Positions 21,510 to 33,689 of a DNA stretch of 64,000 nucleotides are shown piece after piece. A program made the position numbers and the translations under genes. The stretch comes from Isoetes taiwanensis (taxonomy: Eukaryota > Streptophyta > Lycopodiopsida > Isoetales > Isoetaceae), in contig JAJEKV010000058.1 of assembly GCA_021234155.1 (NCBI GenBank), positions 8,620,992 through 8,684,991 of the forward strand. The letters are read 5' to 3'. Each line of letters begins with the position of its first letter. The first letter of the stretch is position 1. Below the pieces are notes generated by a model that saw only the letters and a program-made list of their open reading frames with translations, was not told the DNA's origin and did no database searches.

Positions 21510-22827
21510 GTTAGGTAAATAACGAATATGAAATTTGGTGCCAGGGTGGTCAAAGACAAAAACACAATTGGTGCAAAGTGGGTTCCCTGGCAGAATCCCA
21601 TGCATATGACGGTGTTTCCAAACACAATCTAAGACTGTAGCTTGAGGGAAGTTAATGATTGTACATGGCCGATCATAACAGAGGCCTTAGGAGCATATTT
21701 GTTTTATTCCATCTTTAATCATAGGTTAAGGAACGGAAATAAATCTTTATGGCACATTATTCTAAAGCATCCTATGTTTGAAAGAAATCTTTATGGCGCA
21801 TTATTCTAAAGCATTTGATGTTTAAAAGAAATCTATGCCATGTTATGAGAACCATAGGTAACGTGCTGGTGGAGGCTATTATATAAGATTATTGTAGATT
21901 TTGATAGTTGTATTTTGTTGTTGTGATTCAAAGTTATGATGGAAAGGATATGTGATGCAATGAGGAGGTGCAGGAAGATGTTGTCTTCAAAGTAATGAAA
22001 GACAAAGATGTCGTGCGCTATTGTTCACGTTCTCGCCATCATGTAGAAAAATGGATGGCTTTGATTCCCACTATGAGTTATTTGCATATGGGCATCTGTC
22101 TTTAGTAGAAATAGGTTTAAAGAAATGTATGCTTTAGAGCTCTTCTTTTGCTTGCAATTTTATTTCTAGCTTGTAATGATTAGGCAGTTCTGACAGTAGA
22201 TTTAATGTGCGAATCGGGTTTTGTATTCCATAAACATGTTAAATGCTGGTTCTCATGAATTTGATTACTCATGTGAGACCATATCTTATTAAGTGAAGAT
22301 GTATATTGCAATGTACATTCTCGCAATTACATATTTCTACTATGTCGAAACCTTCTTTATCTTTTTGGTTCTTGCTATCAGCTTTTGATCCCTCTGTGGA
22401 AGACTATAGAATTATTACTATTTGTGAGTAAACGTGTCAAAATTTAATCATCATAAAGATTATTATTTAGTTGCTGCTAGATTAGAGTCAGCACTGGTTA
22501 ACAGACCTATAGAATTCAATGATGTTAATGCAATTCAAAGCATAGGGATTTGACTAGCAGCTACTAACCATGTTCAGCCATGACGCAATTTGCAGCAAAG
22601 TTGAGTCCATGAAGCTAAAATTACACTAGGAGATGTTCTAAATCTAGCAATGTAGTTTCGCAAAAAAGGAAATGTGCTAATGTTCCTAATGTAAGTATGG
22701 TGGAAGTTAGCTTTTATCTTTTCGCTCACGAGTTTATGATGTATAATGTTAAATTCAACAAACTATGCAGGACATTACAATTGCAGTATCAAGTTCATCA
22801 AACTTAAGTTTGTCGTGGAGGCTAACA
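21510..22827. other. AT-rich non-genic stretch left of the MULE
   Basis: No open frame of significance occurs on either strand. A short local duplication is present near 21,740-21,830 (GAAATCTTTATGGC.CATTATTCTAAAGCAT twice). The MULE target site lies at its right end. Confidence 0.4.
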
Positions 22828-22836
22828 AAATGGTCC
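22828..22836. repeat. 9-bp target site duplication of the MULE (left)
   Basis: AAATGGTCC directly precedes the left terminal inverted repeat and recurs at 46,447-46,455 directly after the right one. Nine bases is the usual target duplication of Mutator-like elements. Confidence 0.85.
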
Positions 22837-23322
22837 CGCCCGCTTTCTTGGCTCCCGAAATTGAGTCAAACTGCCAAGCGGGTTCGCCCAAGTGAACCCC
22901 AGGGATTCGCCCAAGCGAACCCGCCATGTCGACGTGGCGCTGCCGTGGCGCTACCCACCGGGTTCGCTTAAGCGAACCCGAACCAGGGTTAAGCCAACCG
23001 TGCGAACTGGCAGGGGGCGGATCGATGCTGCGCAGGTACGGCGTGCCCAGAACCCCACCGGGTTCGCCTGGGCGAACCCCAGGTCAGATCAGCAGGTGCG
23101 TGACGGGTCAGATCAGGTCAGATTGGCGCAGGTACGGCTTGGAAGTACGCGCCCCCGCCGGGTTCGCTTGGGCGAACCCAGAGCGTGGCAGGGGCGGGGT
23201 GGCAGGTCCACGGCCTGACTACGGCAGGCGTTTTCAACGAGGTGGCCCCCCGCCGGGTTCTCTTGGGCGAACCCAAGAGCGTGGCAGGGGGTCAGGAATC
23301 GGGTACGGGGTCACTTCGGCAG
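22837..23322 (+). repeat. Left terminal inverted repeat of the MULE
   Basis: It begins CGCCCGCTTTC and is the inverse of 45,986-46,446 with high similarity. The left copy has about 25 extra bases near 23,132-23,158. It contains six near-palindromes of the form GGGTTCGC-n4-GCGAACCC at 22,880, 22,902, 22,960, 23,060, 23,160 and 23,255. Long frames across it (22,892-23,472) are composition artefacts. Confidence 0.85.
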
Positions 23323-24440
23323 GGGGCCAGGTGGCAGGTCCACGGCAGTCCGTGGCCACTTGGCCAGGCGTTTTCAGCGAGGGGCCCTGCCCCTGCAGGC
23401 AAGGCTAGAACTTCGCCTGCACCAAATCTGGATTCGATGCAGCGAACCCTTGCCTTTCTGCATCCCTTCTAAGCTTCTATATTTTCAACTGTCTTCGAGC
23501 TCTCGTTCTACTCAATCTGGCCGATCATCTTCAGCTCATCCAGGTGTGTGCTCTTCAAACCAAAATTTTTTCAGTAAATCTCTTTAGGCCTAGTCTAAGC
23601 TACTGGACTAAAAACCTCTCCTATTTGTTTTTTTCTGATGTCTTAATCATACATTTCGTTATTTGAGAAGGAAAGATTAAGTAAACCTGTCTATTTGAAC
23701 ATAGTCGCAGCTTAGGTATTTAAAGATTACATTTCATGCCTTTCACATGAGAGGCTCTGTTCTGATTACCATTCAATGGTTTATATCGACATTAGTTTAA
23801 ATAGTTTAATAAACATTAAATAGTTTTGAACATAAAGCAATTCGTCATTGTGTTCTTTCAATAAGTAGATATCCAAGAATAACTATTTCTTGTTCTTGCG
23901 TTCTTATTCGCCCTTGAAAGATAACGTAGACCTATGTGAGACCTTTCATTTCATGGAAAAATTAAAGCTTGATTAGTTTCTCAAGTTGTTTATTGCAAAT
24001 GTCATCCATATATCTTTGCAACCAATGTTTGGTAACCTACAATAAAGAATCAATGCTTGATTCTTTAGCACGTGCACACTTCCATGCACGCTTGAGATAT
24101 TATCTAATCATATGTCAATGGTTAATAAAATTAAACTAGATCTATTCATTATATAGTGACTAGATTCGAAGAAGAAGAAGAAGTTTTTACATTATACTAC
24201 ATTACAACATCCCATTGGATATTTGACAACGCTTGTGTTCATGTTCACCTGTAACTCAGATATCTATTCGAGACCGTCAGCGACCATGTCTTACTCAGAT
24301 GCAGTTCCACCAGTTGGCATGGAGGAGCGTCCCCTGCCGTTTGGCCTCTGAGCGGCGTGATGTTCCGGACGCATCGGTAGCATCGTAGAATGGTACCTCA
24401 ACCGACGACATTGTCTTAACCCGCTAGGTACTGTTTTTGT
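23323..24440. other. MULE subterminal spacer, no gene
   Basis: The first 100 bp is GC-rich and partly repeats TIR words (GGCAGGTCCACGG). The rest is AT-rich with no significant frame. A (GAA)n run lies at 24,168-24,183. Confidence 0.5.
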
Positions 24441-26771
24441 GTGCTTGTTAACCGTATTTGTTTTGTGGCGGGGAATACCATGGCATTTGGTGCCTCGTCC
24501 GCGAGGTCACGTCGGTTGAGCGGTCGGGCCCCCTACCGTTGCCCGGCCGGTGGATTTGCCGCGACACACAGGTGCACTCACTATGTCGGCGGGGATACGC
24601 CGCGTGACCCTGGATTTCGGATTCCGCGGCGTGGCGGCGCATGGGGCCACCACCGAGCCACCACCCGGATCTATGGTGGCCCACCGACGGACATTCCGAC
24701 CCACGGTCCGACACCGCGAATTGCAGATAGAATGGTGTCCGAGCGGGAGAGGGCAGCTCGACGACGAGAAGATCCTGTCAAGGCCGCGCGTATGTTGGAA
24801 GCTGCCGCCAGACACAGAGAAGCGAGGAGGCAAGGCGCAACAACAATGCACCTACAGCATGTCCTAACCCCAGAGGCCGCCTTGGATGCCTTTCTAGAGG
24901 GTCCGGACGCCATGTTCCACGAGGCCAGCACACAGCATAGGCGGGAGCGCGAGAGGATGCAGCCCTTTTATGAAGGTTGCATTAGAGCCAGAGCTAGTGC
25001 CACTGTGGCGTCCCGGCCAGAAGACCGGGACTGCACATGCCCTTCTCAATGACTGGGCCATTGCACAGAGGATGGGTGGCCATTTGCCCACAGAGCAGGA
25101 GCTACTAGCTGAGCTCCTCAGGATACGGGAATCTCGGCCCGGATTCTGGCGGGTCCATCTCGCCACCGGTTTACTGTAGGTGGCGGCGTCCACCTCCCAT
25201 GATCCTGCCTTGGCTCGAGAGGAGAGTGAATTGTATGCCGACATGGACGAGTTCCAGTCAGAGGTAGGGGCTAGGTCAGACACAGGCTCCTCTCATGGGA
25301 CACGTCCGTTGCCAGCTGATCTCTATATGGCCACCCCTCCTTCCATAGGAGCTTGCGGTGGCAGTCTTTGACCGCCTAGGGGGCTGCCAGTCTCCGGCGA
25401 CATTGTGAGGGCGCAATGGCGAGCACGGGTATGGCACACACACTGACCTCGCCATTTCGCTTTGATCGCGGTGTCAAGGGCGAGGCATGGATGAGAGACC
25501 GAAAGCGCGGTTTCTTCATGTACCACCTTGGAGAGTTTGGCGAGGCACACCATGCGGAGCTACTTGGTGTGTGTACCCATTCGAGGTTGGTCCCAGCCCC
25601 ACAGAAGGTCGGCACAGTTCCCCGAGCACTTGCAGATCCCGGCGAGGTTGCAGCTTCAGTCCCTCTTCTGGGAGGAGGTTAGAGTGTTCACCCACTTCTA
25701 CGGCCAGCAGATCACCGAGCATCTCGCCGCGATGCGCGAAAGCGGGCGTCGGATAAGCGTGGCCCACTTGGCTTGCCGCAGGGGGCGTCGGGCGGCATCG
25801 GCGTACAACTCCTCGACCTCATCGAGGCTTGCACACCCGATGGGCGGTGGGAGGAGGGACACATTCGAAAGTGTTGATGAGGATGCGTGTCGTTTTTAGT
25901 TTGTATGTATTGCTGTCGACATCTAACCACTGGAGTTCCATGTATGCAGTGCCTTGCGACACATGCTACCCGAAGCGGAGCGTCATGAGTTGTTGATGGT
26001 GGACCCTCGTGTCTACCACGACTACGTCCAGTCGGAGACACACAACGTGTCTCTTGAGGAGTCGTCTCCCACCTTCTTCTGCCGAGCATCCCGATTGGGG
26101 TGCACTCGATGCAGTCCTATGGCCCATCGTCACAAAGTAAGTACACAGCTCTTTGCTTAAGTTTCAATTCGAAATGTCATTTCCGGCTTAAATGTGCACA
26201 TAGCATTGTTAAAAATATTACATCTTTGCCGTGCAGTGGCCATTGGATGCTCCTTACCCTCATACGAGACGCGGACCTGCGCGGTCGCCTGGGCCTTGGA
26301 GACGACGATCATGTGGGCTGGTGGTACTTCGACAACCTGCCTACACGCCCAGGAGTCTCGGGAGTTCGCCTCAACCTCCCCTCTCTTCGCTCGTGAGTGT
26401 TTCTTGTGCTTGCCTCTTGCGCGTATGTGCTCCATTGTCGGGATCTCACCTGCAGTGTCTTTGTACAGCACGACGGCTTGGCTCTTTGAGCGATTGGGGG
26501 CACCAGCGGGGTACATCTAGTGGGGCAGCGTCACGGCCGGCGTTGTGCCTTCTGGATCGATAGCAACACCTACGGCATGCATATTGGCTTCATCATGCGG
26601 CAGCTCGTGCGATACGTGTGGCATACGAGGCCGGACACAATTGTGCCAATTAGCAGGGCCTGGTACACGGCGCAAGATGTGCGACAGTTTAGGAATGAGT
26701 GGCCTGTAGTAGTCGGGCTGCTTTATTGTAGGGTGTATTGGTACCGACAAAGACTCGGTGGTCACTGTTAG
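24441..26771 (+). pseudogene. Ulp1-like (C48 peptidase) gene carried by the MULE
   Basis: This is a GC-rich multi-exon region. Early frames (24,441-25,052) give RMVSERERAARRRE-type helical text, then 25,528-25,899 gives LFWEEVRVFTHFYGQQ. Introns with GT-AG ends lie at 26,137-26,236 and 26,393-26,455. Across the first of these the join gives the Ulp1-type His motif (WPI, then GHWMLLTLI) followed by VGWWYFDNLP, which supplies the usual Asp after the strand. The final exon reads IDSNTYGMHIGFIMRQL where a C48 protease would have Q..SN.CG. The catalytic Cys position is Tyr (TAC) and the Gln is not in place, and a frame change occurs near 26,518. It ends tail-to-tail with the transposase gene. Probably inactive or mis-sequenced. 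Exon limits upstream are uncertain. Confidence 0.6.
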
Positions 26772-26912
26772 TGGTAATTGAGCTTTTTGTAACTGAAAGG
26801 TTGCTTAAATGGTTAAATGGTTTACATACTTACAAATGTCCACCCCAAGATTATAACGTGTCACTTGTACAGTACTTAAATCTTGGGTGTAATATTACAC
26901 ATGGAAGGTCCA

Positions 26913-29250
26913 TCAGCTTCCAGTGTGGCCCCTCGTCCGTGCGCGAGGTCGTGGGGGTTGGTCCCTCGATACGGTGGCCCTTGCACGCCATCTGTGGACT
27001 CCACTGCGGGCATGTTCCTGCTGTCTGTCGTACCCGCCATGGTAGACGTGAACAGGAGGGCCGACTGCGTCTCTATAGAATCGGATCTGCCTGCGAACCT
27101 TGGAAATCATGTCACGCACCTCTGCTGGGTCAAGAGCATCAGCAATTTGCATGGTGGCCTGCACTGATTGGTGTTCGGCCATGAGCAACGCATCCCACTG
27201 TTGTAGCAACGGGATTAGCACATGGACGTCGTTCGCGGGTGCGGGCGGTCTTGGAGGCAAGGGCGGAATGAATTGTCGGTTGGGATATAGCTCATTGTAC
27301 AACGCGGGGTGGCTGCTGGTAAGAAAGTAGTCTCCCGCTATGAGATGTTTGCACACAGCATGGGGGCATGGACAATCACAATATCGCATTCTCATGTGCT
27401 GAGTGTATCTCAAACCCTCTGTTGACTGGCTTGCCATAGATAACCTGACGTCGGTAGCATCTTCGAGGCGAATGGCGTTGGGGTTATCGTGCAAGGACTG
27501 GATAAGCGAGTGAGTACCCGCATGTCTCTTCGGATATGAACGTGTGCTATAACGTCCAAACTCGGCTGGATAGAAAAACATCGGTGAGGGTCGGCGATAG
27601 GACAAGCACAGAAAATACGAAAGAGTAGGACCCAAGCAGACTTACCAAGACTCCATCTTTCTTCGCACCGAGTCAAGATTGTGCCTCCAGCTGGCAAGGT
27701 CCCGTCCGGAAAGCCTATGAGATGGGACACTAGCGTGTACATCCTTATATTGACCTTGCACTGCAGGGTTTGGGTCTTCAGAACTTTCCAGTGCGCTTCC
27801 ACGTAGTTTGTCGTATCGACATCTGCATGGTTGAACATCCGTTTGTGTCGTTGCCATTTACCATCCCACGTTGCCCCATTCAGCCAATTGTGATTCAAGT
27901 ACCTACATCGCCCAGGGTCAGGATGTTTGCCCCTGCGTCTACATGTATGAGCTAAACGTCGTTGTGCACTCACCCTTGTATGATGTGGTTTTCTCCGTAG
28001 AGAAGCTGAAATTGTGCCAACTGCTGGTGGTACGCGTGGGGATTCGGTTCCGTCATCAACTTCGACAGCCGCAGAGCCACGTCTCTCTTCAGCACCTCCC
28101 CGGCCAGGCGTGGCAGTAGGTATTTTTGCCACGCACGTTTCGCATGGAACCAACATGCAAGAACATTGCCTGCAACCTGTTTGGAAAAACCATGAGTGTC
28201 GTTTTCCATCAAGCGATACAATCAATGCACGCTCATCATACCTGCTCACCGTCTGCCCAACAATGTGGGTCTTCTGACACGACCTCCGTGATAGCCCGTC
28301 TCTCACACCCGTCCATGTCAATGGTGATTGACCTAGGCCTGATTGTGCCCATCCGTTCAAACACAAGACGTAGTGCTATCTTCAGGGCATGTCGCTGGTG
28401 CCCCTCGTCGGCCTCTACGCTGCAGAGCATGTAAAAGACTGGGAACCCCACACCCCCGGCAATCGGTACAATGGCTCCGTACAGCGGAAACTTCCACAGA
28501 TTTGTACAGAAGGTTGAATCCATGGCCCAACCACCGCCGGCGCTCCATCTTACAGCAGCCTCCAACATCCTGTCATCTTGGATGACTAGGATCCATGGCC
28601 GGTCCAACGGGTCTGGAGCATTAGGATTCCAGGGCTGGTGAAAAATCACCTTCTCGGAGGCTTTCCAATCGTCAATCCCGCTCTCGAGGCTTTCCCAGTC
28701 CGTACCCAAACTGCCGCCTACTCCATCGGTGGCAGGCATAGTCATCCACAACCTCACCCGTTGCAGCCCGCACGCGGTGATGCCCATGGACCAAACGGAC
28801 ACGATGAGTAGTTTGAAGCTCAATCACCCTTTGCTCTAGGCGGTCCATGGTGGTCTCTTCACAGTAGTTGAAGTCACTGTCCTTCATGGTGCGGCCACCT
28901 CTGCACGTGCACACTTCCATGCACGCCATTACGTATTCTTGTGGGACGCCATGCCGCCGTAGGCCGACTTCCCAATCCTCTGAAATCTTTTGAAAAGTGG
29001 CAGTGGGGGAGCGATGGGTGCTTCCACTCAGGTGACCCCTAGCAACTAGCTGCTTCCAGAACTCCACGTAAGGGACTAACTTGTGAGGCCCAGTTACGCG
29101 CCGGTACAACCAACCGCTAGATTTACTGGACTCATCATCAACTGCAAGCTCCTCACAATATGCAGCCCATCGGTGCATCAGCCGAACATGGTTCTCGACG
29201 GGTGCCCTCCCGCTTCTCTGCGGGACCGGGGGTAGGCGGGGATCGGCAGC
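26913..29250 (-). pseudogene. MULE transposase, 3' portion (DDE core and SWIM finger)
   Basis: Reading on minus: DWEVGLRRHGVPQEYVMACMEVC (about 28,880-28,980); the DDE core with WAMDSTFC (first Asp) and ITIDMDGCERRAITEV (second Asp) at 28,236-28,600; then CWFHAKRAWQKYL; then NHADVDTTNYVEAHWKVLK, with a likely catalytic Glu; and a SWIM zinc finger CDCPCPHAVCKH (about 27,340-27,380). GT-AG introns are seen at 28,177-28,243, about 27,911-27,973 and about 27,570-27,647. A frame change near 28,730 is the only break in this part. The C-terminus is proline/arginine-rich. The 5' exon continues at 44,737-45,080 beyond LTR-B. The enzyme would cut and join the MULE ends. Confidence 0.85.
29246..29250. 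repeat. 5-bp target site duplication of LTR-B (left)
   Basis: GCAGC immediately precedes the LTR start TGTGACGG and recurs at 44,737-44,741 immediately after CGTCACA. Five bases is the standard for Ty3/Copia integrases. Confidence 0.85.
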
Positions 29251-30805
29251 TGTGACGGCCCCAGCTCAGATACGATGCCCCGATCGTATACAAACTGGAG
29301 ATCATCCCTCAAACCAGCATCTGCTCGCTGACGTGAGGCCGTCCACCTAACATCGGGCTCTTGATGGTGGCCAAGAACCCGACGGGGAAGAATGGACGTG
29401 TCATTCATCCCGTCTCCCTCGGGATCGATCTAGCTGCGGAAACGTAACACACATGAGCACATGACATCAATCAACAATAACATACCACCTCGAAGGGTGG
29501 TCCACCATATCACAGTAGCTGCAACAACACATCAGTATATCAACATAACATGGGGAGATCCTACCCTGGCTCAGACTCTTGGGGAAAGACTGACGGCTTG
29601 GGTCTCCAGATAACAATGCAGACATAATTCATGGCAAATGGATTTGGCTGGCATAGAACATGGTCGTTGGGTAGTCCACTCCATCCGCCCCTCCTGTGCA
29701 TACTTTGCAGATAGGCTGAAAGGTATTGGAGCCTGACCGTAGCCTGCCGGGTTCATAGCCAAAGGGGCTACTACTGGGTTGCATCCCCGGCCCCGATGAG
29801 GCGGGGAGGAGATCACTCTCCTCGAAGGTTCATGCCAATCACAGGCGAGCTAGAGAGCCTTTGTTAGATATCACGACTTGAACCCCTAGAAGATGACGCA
29901 TCACCCAAGAGGTGTCGAGCCCATACCCTGCCCTCACGCTAAATTGCTGCGGGGTATTAGGCCTAGCCCACAATGTTCACGGCCATCGCCACGCACCGGA
30001 GGGATCAATGGCGGATCAGACAAGCCCTCCCTTGTCGGCCGGTCTAGCTCGCCACCCTGACCAAAGGGCTCTTATGCCGAGCCGCATTGGTGGGAATTAA
30101 TGGGCTAACTATGATCATACAACTACTTGGGCTCGGGTCTCTACCCGCCTTCCCAATATACAAGAGTGGCGCATAGAATGTCAAAACATCATCAATGTAA
30201 CTGAACATAATGAGAATACATCTATTCTAATCTACCTAATCATACATGGTTAGGTTCCTTTGTTAGTGTCTATCATTCTTAGGTCGTAGGGGTCGCCTAT
30301 AGCTAAGAATGGATGCTACACCTTGAAAGAGGCCACGATAACTTCGGATCTACCTATTGAATCAACCACCCACCCCGCATCTTGGCGGCTCCCACTCCCT
30401 GAAAAGCGTCCATCTTTGCCGATCTCGGGTCTAGCGATCTTGGATCGAGCTGCAACACGGGAATTCGATTCCTCCGCTACTCTTGGTGCGAAATGGCGTC
30501 CAATCTTTGCTCCAATCCGTCCTATAGGGTTTGGAAACCGAAAGGGTTTCCCTTTTAGGGTTTATGCCCCTTTATCCCCACGAATTTTATGGCTGGGCCC
30601 TTTTGGTCAATGGGCTATTGCCACATGGCAAAAGATATTATATTCACATGTGGCCTTAACATGTGCAATATAATGGTTCACAAGGTCGTACCCTAGGGTA
30701 CTACCCTTTACGGTCGCCGTGTACATGTCGTCTGAGTCGACATGTACTAGTGACGTGTCAGTATATTATACGTATTCATACCGTATGTTATGCTGGAACG
30801 TCACA
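29251..30805 (-). repeat. 3' LTR of LTR-B
   Basis: It starts TGTGACGGCC and ends GGAACGTCACA on plus. It is followed by the polypurine tract. Against the other LTR (43,181-44,736) it differs chiefly at CTG/CAG, for example ACG at 30,457-30,459 against CTG at 44,388-44,390. No gene is present, and the open frames in it are shared LTR text. Confidence 0.9.
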
Positions 30806-30858
30806 TTCTCCCCACCTTAAAATGATGCTGTCCGCAGCATCGAGGTTCTCCCCACCTT
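30806..30858 (-). promoter_or_regulatory. Duplicated polypurine tract with hairpin (LTR-B)
   Basis: AAGGTGGGGAGAA (minus) abuts the LTR at 30,806-30,818 and is repeated at 30,846-30,858. GATGCTG-tccg-CAGCATC between them can form a stem. The arrangement matches 3959-4011. Confidence 0.75.
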
Positions 30859-30922
30859 GGGATCTTCCTGTCCTGCAACCAACTTGATGCATGCAATTAT
30901 TATTATAGTTACACTAGAAAAA

Positions 30923-30941
30923 GTGCCCAGCGTTGCTGGGC
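30923..30941 (-). terminator. Helitron 1 3'-terminal hairpin
   Basis: GCCCAGC and GCTGGGC pair as a stem with a 3-nt loop, about 6-7 nt before CTAG on the minus strand. The stem and loop are identical to the Helitron 2 hairpin at 7842-7860. Confidence 0.8.
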
Positions 30942-30944
30942 TTT

Positions 30945-31528
30945 CTGTTGGGATTAAAGCAAAAAATTATGAAAGATATAGAAGAGAACATCTAGTTATG
31001 ATCATTGGGAAATATGGCCATTCAATTTGAAGTTTGAAATAGCTAAGGAAAAGGCCCAAAGAAGCCGAGGGCTAAGATTGAGTCTTGGTGACGTTTTGAA
31101 ATATATAGAGCAATCATTATTTTGTTGCATCAAGTGAACTTATTTTTGACACTATGTGTCCTATGAGAGATATGCCTTGATCAGTACCTTACCCTAGCAG
31201 AGTCCCTTCTCTGCAGGATCCTGGTATTATGTCTGGAGGTCTTCACATTCCCATGTGAATCCTTCACTAATGCAACACCTGGAGAGAAGATAATGTAGGT
31301 ACATTCTTCAAATCAGAGCATATTCTTCTTCAAAAAGAGCTTGAAAATTATGAACCCTGAGGTACTTGTGCCTTATTAATAGGGAAGTTGAGTTAACCTT
31401 CACCAAAGTACAAGAACCCCTACTGTGATTCACCCTCACGACTTGAGTGATTTGATTTTTTTTTTTTTCAAGCTGATCCATGGGGATCATGTACTATATT
31501 TATAAATTAATAGAGTTTCAACCTTACA

Positions 31529-31560
<32 letters not shown>

Positions 31561-33530
31561 TGAACATATTAAATACTCAGACAAATACGCCAAGTTGTTA
31601 TACCAACTTAGGATCCCATCCTTACCCGATATAGGGCCAAGTGGTGCCATTAATGCTGTAGAGAAGATCACAGAGTCCTAAATTCTATTCCAAGTATCTT
31701 AAATCTATTCTTTGGTTGATCTTTGCCCAAGGAAGATCCAAATCTCATATGGCCAAGTCAGAGGGCAAATTGAATATTTTGTACATCAATGACTAAGAAT
31801 ATATAATAAGGGAAAATAGGCGATCTATAGTACAAGCACAAATAAATAAATTGTGTTGATCAATGATCCACTATTGGTGCTCCTCCCATAGTCCATTGGA
31901 AAAAATATAGTACAAGCACAAACAAATAATTTTGTGTTTGATTCATGATCCACTATTTGTGACCCTCCCATAGCCCATTGAAAAAACTACAGTGTTTTAT
32001 TAAATTCTAGTCGTAGCTATGATTGTGCAAATGAAGCTCCAAGATCATGTTTCGTGCTCACAAACCTAGAAACATCCCGCACTCCACTCCAAATAATCTC
32101 TACATTGCAAAGAAATTAAAAGGCATTGTAGTACTATTATGGCCTATTATTCCCTCGTTTTGAGATCACAATTGGTTTTAGGGGCAACCCATAGTGTGAA
32201 AGCACCATGTTTTATAAGTATACCATGACGAAGTGTTACAAGTGAGCGATGGTTTTAGTAAATAAATCTTCCATAGTACAAAATCTTCCACAAAATCTTC
32301 CAGAGACTCGACTTACAATCGCAATGATTAAATATCCTTCATCTTATCCATTGCTTGATCTTTCCAATATCTGAGAAGAGTTTCCATACTATGAAGCAAT
32401 GCCTGCAATGTGGACATAACATTGGCTAGCATATCCGATACTCATTTGTGTGAATATGGTAAATGGCCAAAATAATATTGAACGTGTCGAAGCATTTAGA
32501 TTTGCAAAATACATGCATCAGTTTTCATTCTGGTGGCAGTCCTGACTTTCGAATTGCCCCAAATCAACTCAACTGAGAACTTCATGCACTGCAGAATTGC
32601 ATCTCGTATCTTGCAAAAGCACAATATTAAGAATTCTCCTTTGAAACCTAGCCTTGCCACCTCTTATAAATTTCATTTACTGACAAAGATTGTTCCTATT
32701 CAAAGGACTGGTTTGATAAGCATTGTCAAGAAAATGTGGCCAGCCCAAGAGATTCGGCTTTCTTTGAAAGTTTCGATTCGATATAAATACCCATTACTTA
32801 GACCAGCAAATCCAGATGTTTGAAATACCCCGTTATAGCTTGCAGTTCTCTAAGGTATATCTGCTCATTAACCATGATGCTAGAGTGAATGCTTCAAAGG
32901 AAAGAAAATATAAATGAAGTAAATACTTATCTACAATTGCCCATATGTAAAAAAAACACCTCTCAAAGAGGAATAACAGTCGGCATCCGCTTTTATAAAA
33001 CCAGAAAGATATTGCTCTATTCCATTGCATTCACCTTTTATGTGTGGATAGCAGAGAATGCCTGTTTAACACAAAAAAGAAACAATTTGCTACAAATTTT
33101 GCATTCTGAATTCATGGATCTTGGATCTGGACCAATAATATCATGAGAAATGGAGAACAACCCAAACCAAAATGCAAACGTAATAACATATTTCCTTCTA
33201 AAGACTTTACCAGAGTAGGCCATTCCCAATTGAACAAACGTTCTGCAAAATTTGAACCCCAATTCAAGAACCTTAGTTTCAATGCAGGAGTTTATTAAAT
33301 CGGCTGTCTAGTCTAATGCAACCAAATGCAAACATAACTTCAGATGTAGAATTATAGAAACCACAACACCGGAATATACCATCGCAAATCCAAGTCAGAA
33401 TGCTGGAAGAAGCTTCACCAAAAGAAGTGCCAATGGTGTTCTTGCATAGACAGAAAAATTGCATAGACAGAAAGAAAAGGAACCTTTGGTAAAGATGAAG
33501 AAGAGTCGCGTCCAAAACTACTGCTCCTGG
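30945..33530. other. Helitron 1 3' half, no recognised gene
   Basis: AT-rich sequence with short frames only. It includes a 28-bp poly(A) run at about 31,531-31,558 and a T10 run at 31,459, possibly from a retroposed copy. A near-duplicate block occurs at 31,845-31,990 (ATAGTACAAGCACAAA.AAAT..TTGTG..TGATCCACTATT twice). Confidence 0.4.
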
Positions 33531-33689
33531 AAACAATCATGCAATGTGCCATTCTCTGGAAGCAACTCTACGTTCCTCCTGTTTATCCCAAAAAAAAATT
33601 AACTTCAAATGTTTCATATACAAAAAGGAAGCACCTAAAAGAAAATGGATCGGGCCAAATATTGTTAGTTATATTTGCTGTTGATACAC

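Noticed and set aside
22892-23472. Arg/Gly/Pro-rich open frames in the left TIR (and 45,788-46,357 in the right)
   Set aside because: GC-rich inverted repeat sequence gives open frames in several phases. The text is not conserved as protein between the two TIR copies, only as DNA.
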